DNA of 64,000 nt, taken from positions 1 to 64,000 of the forward strand of contig JAFKGI010000017.1 of the NCBI GenBank assembly GCA_017307785.1, read 5' to 3'. Of the stretch, positions 59,214-64,000 are shown piece after piece. A program made the position numbers and the translations under genes. This DNA is from Vulcanimicrobiota bacterium (GTDB taxonomy: Bacteria > Vulcanimicrobiota > Xenobia > Xenobiales > JADMJV01). A model generated the notes under the pieces. That model was not told the DNA's origin. It ran no database searches and saw only the letters and a program-made list of their open reading frames with translations. The stretch's first letter is position 1. Every line of letters starts with the position of its first letter.

Positions 59214-60578
59214 GTGTTCGGCTCCCTGCGCCCGCCCAAAGACCGCTTCGACGCGGATCAACAAGAGCTCTATCGCAGCCACTTTTGCGGGCTCTGTCAT
59301 AGTCTCGACGCCTTCGGCGGCAAACTGGCCTCACTGCTGACCAACTACGACACCACCTTCTTTCTCATCATCCTGGGCGCGCTGGAGAAGACCGAAGTCA
59401 TCCAGCACAAGACCTGCACCGCCGTCCCTTTTCGCAACGTGCCGGTGTTGCAGATGGCGCCTCGCACCCGCAGGCTGGTGGCGGCCCTGACGCTGGCGTT
59501 AGCCGGAGCCAAGGTCGAAGACGACCTGCACGACGGGGATCGTCCCTGGGTGCGTTGGGCCTTCATGCCGCTGCGGAAGGCATGGAAAAAAGCCGCACCC
59601 GTTCTGGACGAAGCGGCTTTCCCACGCGACTCGATTGAGGGGCTGGGCGCCTGGCAGCGCGCGGTGGAAGGTGAGGCCCGCTCGCTACCCGCCCTGGCTG
59701 TGCCCACCCAGACGATGCTGGCCGCTGTTTTCGGCTTTCTAGCCGACTACACCGAGCAGCCCGAGCTTCGTCCTCACCTGGAAGAACTGGGTCGGGCCCT
59801 GGGACTGTGGATCTACCTTTATGATGCCTGGTCCGATCAGGGCCGGGACCGCAAGAGCGGCGCTTTCAACGCACTGCTGAAATTCCCGGTCGGCGACGAA
59901 GAGTTGGGGGTGCAGTTGCTGCACGCGCTGCAGCACGCGCGCCGGGCTCTCCGTCACCTGCCTCTGGCGGAACGGCGCCCGCTGCTGGAAGAGCAACTGC
60001 AGCGCTTGCGCAGCATCACCTTGCGGGAGTTCAAGCCGGACGAGGCGCGCTTCAGCGGCCGCGCCTGCTGGATTGGGGCCGGGCTGACCGCCGCTTCCCT
60101 ACAGCCGCAAGCGGCGGTGGCCTGTGACAACTGTGACTGTGGCGGTTGCGACGGCTGCGATTGCGGAGGTTGCGACGGTTGTGATTGTGGCGGCTGCGAA
60201 GGCTGCAATCTGTGCGATTGCAACGCTTGTGACCTGTCCGCCTGTGACGGCTGTGGGGCCTGTAGCTCCTTTGAGTGTGGTGTTTGTGAAGGACTCGAAT
60301 GCTGCGAGCTTTGCGATTGTTGCGATCCGGACTGTTGCGACGCCTGCAAATGCACCTCCGGTTGGGACTGCTGTTGCTTTGTGGACGCCCCCGGTCAGGC
60401 CAAGGCCGTGCAGCAAGAGAAGAAAGAGAAAAAGGGCAACAAGCAGCAGATCAAAGAGGGAGAGATCCCCGGCGTGGTCACCCGTCCGAAGCGCAAATAC
60501 CCCTGGAGTAAGAAGCGTAAGCTGCAGGAAGACCCCCTCCCTCCCAAGAGCGGGGAAGGCCTTCCCGAAGAGCCTTAG
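59214..60578 (+). CDS. DUF5685-like protein with a 31-cysteine C-terminal tail
   Basis: A 454-residue protein from GTG 59214. The opening [20 protein letters not shown], then HFCGLCHSL, is the hallmark of the DUF5685 family (as I remember it), helical proteins of unknown function, some beside polyprenyl-type enzymes. The helical domain runs to about residue 285. Residues 304-388 contain 31 cysteines, beginning with three 8-residue [12 protein letters not shown] units and going on to CC and CCC clusters; a basic tail follows ([21 protein letters not shown]). The tail could bind metal ions or clusters, or be cross-linked. Divergent from the cyclophilin gene; the 3' end overlaps the 427-residue gene by four bases. 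Confidence 0.8.
   Translation: MFGSLRPPKDRFDADQQELYRSHFCGLCHSLDAFGGKLASLLTNYDTTFFLIILGALEKTEVIQHKTCTAVPFRNVPVLQMAPRTRRLVAALTLALAGAKVEDDLHDGDRPWVRWAFMPLRKAWKKAAPVLDEAAFPRDSIEGLGAWQRAVEGEARSLPALAVPTQTMLAAVFGFLADYTEQPELRPHLEELGRALGLWIYLYDAWSDQGRDRKSGAFNALLKFPVGDEELGVQLLHALQHARRALRHLPLAERRPLLEEQLQRLRSITLREFKPDEARFSGRACWIGAGLTAASLQPQAAVACDNCDCGGCDGCDCGGCDGCDCGGCEGCNLCDCNACDLSACDGCGACSSFECGVCEGLECCELCDCCDPDCCDACKCTSGWDCCCFVDAPGQAKAVQQEKKEKKGNKQQIKEGEIPGVVTRPKRKYPWSKKRKLQEDPLPPKSGEGLPEEP
60132..60203 (+). repeat. Three 24-base tandem coding repeats in the cysteine-rich tail
   Basis: Three consecutive units encode [16 protein letters not shown] and CDCGGCEG. The DNA copies differ mostly at third codon positions (TGT/TGC, GGC/GGA), so the duplication is old enough for synonymous drift while the protein unit is kept. 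Confidence 0.7.
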
Positions 60579-61858
60579 CGTCGCGGAAAGGGAAGGTTGC
60601 GCAAGGCGGCGCCTTCCCGGACTCGCGCATTGGCCAGCGCCAGTCGCAGCGGGGACAGGCTTTGGCGCACACTTTCGGAGGCGCGCAGTAAGTCGGCCGC
60701 GTCGCTGACCATGGAGTCAAACTGCTCGCTGCACCAGTTGCACAATTCTCGATAGGTTTCGTCGTGAACCACCTTCTTCTGATGGATGTCGGTACGCCAG
60801 CGCGAACTCGACAGCCAGATGGTGACCCCCGGCGGCAAGGAAGTAAACGGCAAACCCTCCAGCTGAATCCCATATTTGACGGGCAAAATGGTGGCCGGCA
60901 GGTGGCTGTCGGCATTCCAGGCCACCACGCCGCGCACGGCCAGGGCTTGCTCCTGAGAGGGCGGGGGAGGGGTCTGCAGACCTTCCCGCTGCAGATGCTC
61001 CAGCCAGGGCTGGACCTGCAGAGAGGTGGGCAGCGGTAAGCGCGCTCCCTGGTCGTGTCGCCACTGCCGCATTCCCTGGTAGGGACCGGCCGGGTTTTGC
61101 CAGCTCACCTGTCCATTGACTTCCTCAACAGCCGCTCGACGCCGCGCCGACTCCGGGTAGAACATCAACTCTCGGGCCGGTTCTGAGGAAAGGAAAACCC
61201 GTTCCATGCGAGCGGCATTGGGTTCCAGACCCACCACCTTCTCCAGCGCTCCCTGGCGGCTGATGGGGAAGCGATCCATATCCACTCGCGGTAAGGCCAG
61301 TCCGCCCTTGCGTTGAGCCGCCAGGAAATTCTCGGCCGAGCGCTGGGGCGGTCGCAGGTGCAACAGAGGGTTCCACCACGGTTTCTGCTGGGCGTAGAGA
61401 AAGCGCAGAGGCAAACAGTTCACGGGCTCGAGGTCTTTCCAGTTGCCCTTGATGCCGAGGCTATCGAGCAGCAGCGGGCCCTCCGGCAAGGTGATCTCGA
61501 CCTGGGAGCAGCCGTCGGCCAGGGCGGCCTGAAAGGCCGTGGCCAGAGGTCCGTAGAGGGGATCGGCCATCATCTCGATGTCGTGAAGGCGAGCTAACCA
61601 GGGGCGCAGATCCAGTTCGTTGGCCCCCAGGCCGAACACAGCTCGAGCGAACTGGCGCTCCTGGCGTAGTTCCAGGCCGTTGGCCTCCCACATATGGGCA
61701 CCCTGGATCAGCTTGACCAGCCACAGACCGGCTTCGCGTTGCTGCCGCTGGGCCAGCTTTTCGCGCGCTTTGGCCGCGTCGAGGCTGAATTTTCCGGCCG
61801 AATCGAGCGCGCCCTCGGCGCGCAGATCTTGGACCAACTGCTCGAGCTCAAGATTCAC
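60575..61858 (-). CDS. Paralogue of the giant protein's N-terminal region
   Basis: A 427-residue soluble protein. Its first 130 residues can be aligned by eye with the N-terminus of the 1325-residue protein: GKFSLDAAKAREKL beside GEFTLDVEQAGSKL, then a helix plus GLELRQER beside GVEVEWKA, then LATAFQAAL...GNW beside LAAAAQALL...QNW. The rest has short strands and a helical C-terminus. No GHKL nucleotide motif is left. It is separated from the HSP90-like operon only by the DUF5685-like gene on the other strand, and probably belongs to the same system. It has no known family that I recognise. Confidence 0.68.
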   Translation of the reverse strand: MNLELEQLVQDLRAEGALDSAGKFSLDAAKAREKLAQRQQREAGLWLVKLIQGAHMWEANGLELRQERQFARAVFGLGANELDLRPWLARLHDIEMMADPLYGPLATAFQAALADGCSQVEITLPEGPLLLDSLGIKGNWKDLEPVNCLPLRFLYAQQKPWWNPLLHLRPPQRSAENFLAAQRKGGLALPRVDMDRFPISRQGALEKVVGLEPNAARMERVFLSSEPARELMFYPESARRRAAVEEVNGQVSWQNPAGPYQGMRQWRHDQGARLPLPTSLQVQPWLEHLQREGLQTPPPPSQEQALAVRGVVAWNADSHLPATILPVKYGIQLEGLPFTSLPPGVTIWLSSSRWRTDIHQKKVVHDETYRELCNWCSEQFDSMVSDAADLLRASESVRQSLSPLRLALANARVREGAALRNLPFPRR

Positions 61859-61916
61859 CCGTCCCCATCCTTCGCCGAGCCACCCCCCCTAATTCCTTGG
61901 TCAGATTTATGAATGT

Positions 61917-61958
61917 TTTTCCACAGGCTATCCCCAGGCTGTTATCCACATATCCACA
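61917..61958. promoter_or_regulatory. Cluster of three DnaA-box-like sites
   Basis: TTTTCCACA (61917-61925) and TTATCCACA (61942-61950) both match the DnaA consensus TTWTNCACA exactly; ATATCCACA (61950-61958) differs at one base and abuts the second. All three face the same way, about 145-185 bases upstream of the ribonucleotide reductase start. DnaA control of nrd genes is known in Escherichia coli; a role here is inference. Confidence 0.5.
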
Positions 61959-62100
61959 ACCTGTAGTGTCGACTTCTGGGAAGGCATACTAGATGTTGAC
62001 ATTGAATTTTGTTTTTCGGTTGACTTTCGCACGGTCCTCAGGCTAAGGTCCAACCCGAAGTTTGAATACCCCTCAACCGTGAGGGAAAGGAGTCAGGTGT

Positions 62101-64000
62101 TGTCCACCCCGGCGATTTTGATGAACGAAGTCAGTAAACCAGGTAATCAGTTAACCCCTCTCGGGGAGAAAATCTTTTTGGACCGTTATGCCCTTAAGGA
62201 CGGAACCAAGCGTTCCCTGAAGGACGGCGACACGGTCGTTGCGGTGGTGGATCAAAAATCTGGCCAGCGGGAAATCGGCACGGTGCTGTCCATCAGTGGT
62301 GCGGATGTCACCATCCAGCTGCGCGACGAGAGCATCGTCACCTGCGCGATGGAGCATGTCGACAAGCCGGTCGAAACGCGCGTGGAGCAGATGATGGACC
62401 GCGTGGCCCGTGGCGCCGCCGCCGTCGAGAAGCCCGAGTTGCGCGAGCGCTGGGAAGCGGAGTTTCGCTGGTTGCTCGACGAGTGGAAGTTTTCGCCCGG
62501 TGGCCGCATCTGGACCGCCTGTGGCTCGGACCAGCAGCTGACTTTCTATAACTGCTACGTCATTCCCAGCCCGAAGGACTCCCGCGACGGCATCTTCGAC
62601 ACTCTTTCGCAGATGGCCGAAATCATGAGCCGCGGTGGCGGCGTGGGCATCAACTTGTCCACCCTGCGTCCCCGCTACGCCTACGTCAAGGGCGTCAACG
62701 GCCGCTCTTCCGGTTCGGTCAGCTGGGGCGGACTCTATTCTTTCGTCACCGGCCTGATCGAGCAGGGCGGTTCACGCCGCGGTGCCCTGATGCTGATTCT
62801 CAACGTCTGGCATCCGGACGTGCTGGAGTTCATCAACTCCAAGCGCGAGATGGGCAAGATCACCAACGCAAACATCAGCGTGGGCATCACCGACGACTTC
62901 ATGGCCGCCGTGGAGAAGGACGAAGAGTGGGCGTTGCGCTTCCCGGACACCAACGACCCTGCCTATGCCACCGGCTGGTCGGGCAATATGACCAAGTGGG
63001 AAGAGCGCGGCGGTCAGACCATCACTCACAAGACCGTCAAGGCTCGCGAGATCTGGAACCAGATCATCGGTAGCGCCTGGGCCTCGGCCGAACCCGGTCT
63101 GTTCTTCGTGGATCGCGCCAACAAGGATTCCAACTCGCACTATTATGACCAGGGCGACTTGATCTGCACCAATCCTTGCGGTGAGCAGCCCTTGCCCCAG
63201 TGGTCGGTGTGCAACCTGGGTCACATCAACCTGTCGCGCTTCGTGCACGACGGCGAAGTCCAGTGGGACGACCTGTCGCGCGGCGTGCGTTCGGCCACCC
63301 GCTTCCTGGACAACGTCATCGACGCCACTCCCTACTTCTTTAAGGAGAACGAGTCGCAGCAGAAGACCGAACGTCGCGTCGGTCTGGGCACGGTCGGCCT
63401 GGCCGAGATGCTCATTCGCCTGAACATCCGCTACGGCTCGGAAGAGTCGCTCAAGTTCCTGGATGGCCTCTACAAATTCATCGCTCACGAGTCCTACATG
63501 GCCTCTTGCGACATCGCCGCCGAGAAGGGTTCCTTCGACCGTTTCGAGGCCGACAAGTTCCTGCAGAGCGGCTTCATGAGAGGCATGCCCGAGGATGTGC
63601 GCGAGGCCGTCAAGACTAAGGGAATCCGCAACGTCACGCTGCTGACCCAGGCTCCCACCGGCACCGTCGGAACCATGATCGGCACCAGCACCGGCATCGA
63701 ACCGTTCTTCTTCTGGAGCTACTTCCGCAAGGGTCGCCTGGGTGTGCACGAGGAGAAGGTCAAAGTGGTTCAGGAGTGGCAGGACGCCAACCCTGGCCAG
63801 GAACTGCCCGACTTCTTCGTCAGCGCCATGGACCTCACGCCGGAGGCCCACGTGCGCGTGCAGGCCGCCATCCAGCGCTGGGTCGACTCGGCCATCTCCA
63901 AGACTTGCAACTGTCCGTCGGATTTCACCGTCGAGCAGACTCGCGAACTCTATGAGCTGATGTATAAGCTGGGCTGTAAGGGTGGCACCATCTACCGCGA
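62101..64000 (+). CDS. nrdJ: Adenosylcobalamin-dependent ribonucleotide reductase, 3' end outside window
   Basis: The frame is open from 62101 to the window edge (633 codons visible). I choose TTG 62101 because a strong AAAGGAG site lies about 10 bases upstream; ATG 62122 has none. Class II reductase features: N-terminal GEKIFLDRYALKDGT, a small insert domain (GDTVVAVVDQKSGQREIGTV), YNCYVIPSPKDS with the first redox Cys, RGGGVGINLS, the radical-site NPCGEQPLPQW (about 358-368) and LTQAPTGTVGTM. It makes deoxyribonucleotides using coenzyme B12, independent of oxygen. The ATP-cone is absent. No cobalamin riboswitch is apparent upstream. The C-terminal zinc-finger/Cys tail is outside the window. 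Confidence 0.95.

Noticed and set aside
60120..60386. Tandem repeats considered as a CRISPR-like or satellite array
   Set aside because: The units are in frame, encode Cys-rich protein, and have no spacers.
61859..62100. Chromosomal origin (oriC) upstream of nrdJ
   Set aside because: Only three DnaA-box-like sites, no dnaA/dnaN/gidA neighbours and no clear unwinding repeats; kept only as a regulatory-site finding.
61959..62100. Cobalamin riboswitch or NrdR boxes upstream of nrdJ
   Set aside because: I found no B12-box-like core and no pair of ACACnATATATnGTGT-like sites; the leader is too short and unstructured by eye.

Overview
The window is a GC-rich, densely packed bacterial chromosome segment with no rRNA, CRISPR array, insertion sequence or phage gene. 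Lipoprotein signal peptides, a TolC-type outer-membrane protein, an alternative complex III and a coenzyme-B12-type ribonucleotide reductase point to a free-living, respiring, diderm bacterium. I cannot name the phylum from sequence alone; many genes have no familiar relative, which suits a deep-branching lineage. Neighbouring reading frames overlap very often (ATGA, GTGA and TTGA junctions), and GTG or TTG starts are common.

Layout. 1-6.3 kb: small unknowns, a bestrophin-like channel, a possible Imm1-type protein, a YtpQ/DUF1444 protein and a nucleotidyltransferase. 6.3-10.3 kb (minus): a double-domain sulfotransferase, a large lipoprotein and a zinc-ribbon protein. 10.3-14.0 kb (plus): a cation diffusion facilitator coupled to a TolC-like protein, then a secreted zinc protease closed by a terminator. 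14.0-14.4 kb: two tRNA-Gln genes (minus) with their own promoter. 14.4-21.6 kb: unknowns, a BadF-type kinase and a 1445-residue coiled-coil protein with degenerate GGDEF and EAL domains. 21.6-30.8 kb: a polysaccharide export and sulfation cluster. It holds an ABC-2 permease, a beta-helix protein, a sulfotransferase-glycosyltransferase fusion, a stand-alone sulfotransferase, an ABC ATPase fused to a sulfotransferase-like domain, and a glycosyltransferase. 30.9-34.8 kb (minus): a second degenerate GGDEF protein and an M13 metallopeptidase. 34.9-42.7 kb (plus): fumarase C, then alternative complex III with ActB split and ActD fused to ActE. 42.7-47.2 kb: DNA polymerase IV, a NeuD-type acyltransferase, a ureohydrolase and a low-complexity protein.

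47.2-59.1 kb (minus): a tRNA-Met gene, then (in transcription order from the right) a cyclophilin, an HSP90-like GHKL ATPase, a 1325-residue unknown protein, a heterodimeric ABC exporter and two paralogous metallophosphoesterases. The genes overlap or nearly touch throughout and look like one operon. The giant protein shows about five copies of a ~190-residue module that also occurs once in the HSP90-like protein. This is my best candidate for an undescribed system. 59.2-61.9 kb: a DUF5685-like protein with a 31-cysteine tail, and a paralogue of the giant protein's N-terminus. 62.1 kb to the end: an adenosylcobalamin-dependent ribonucleotide reductase, cut by the window edge, preceded by three DnaA-box-like sites.

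The only stretches over 300 bases without a protein gene are 13996-14459 and 47218-47561; both hold tRNA genes with promoters and hairpins. A sulfated surface glycan seems a theme of this genome, since three separate loci encode five sulfotransferase-type domains.
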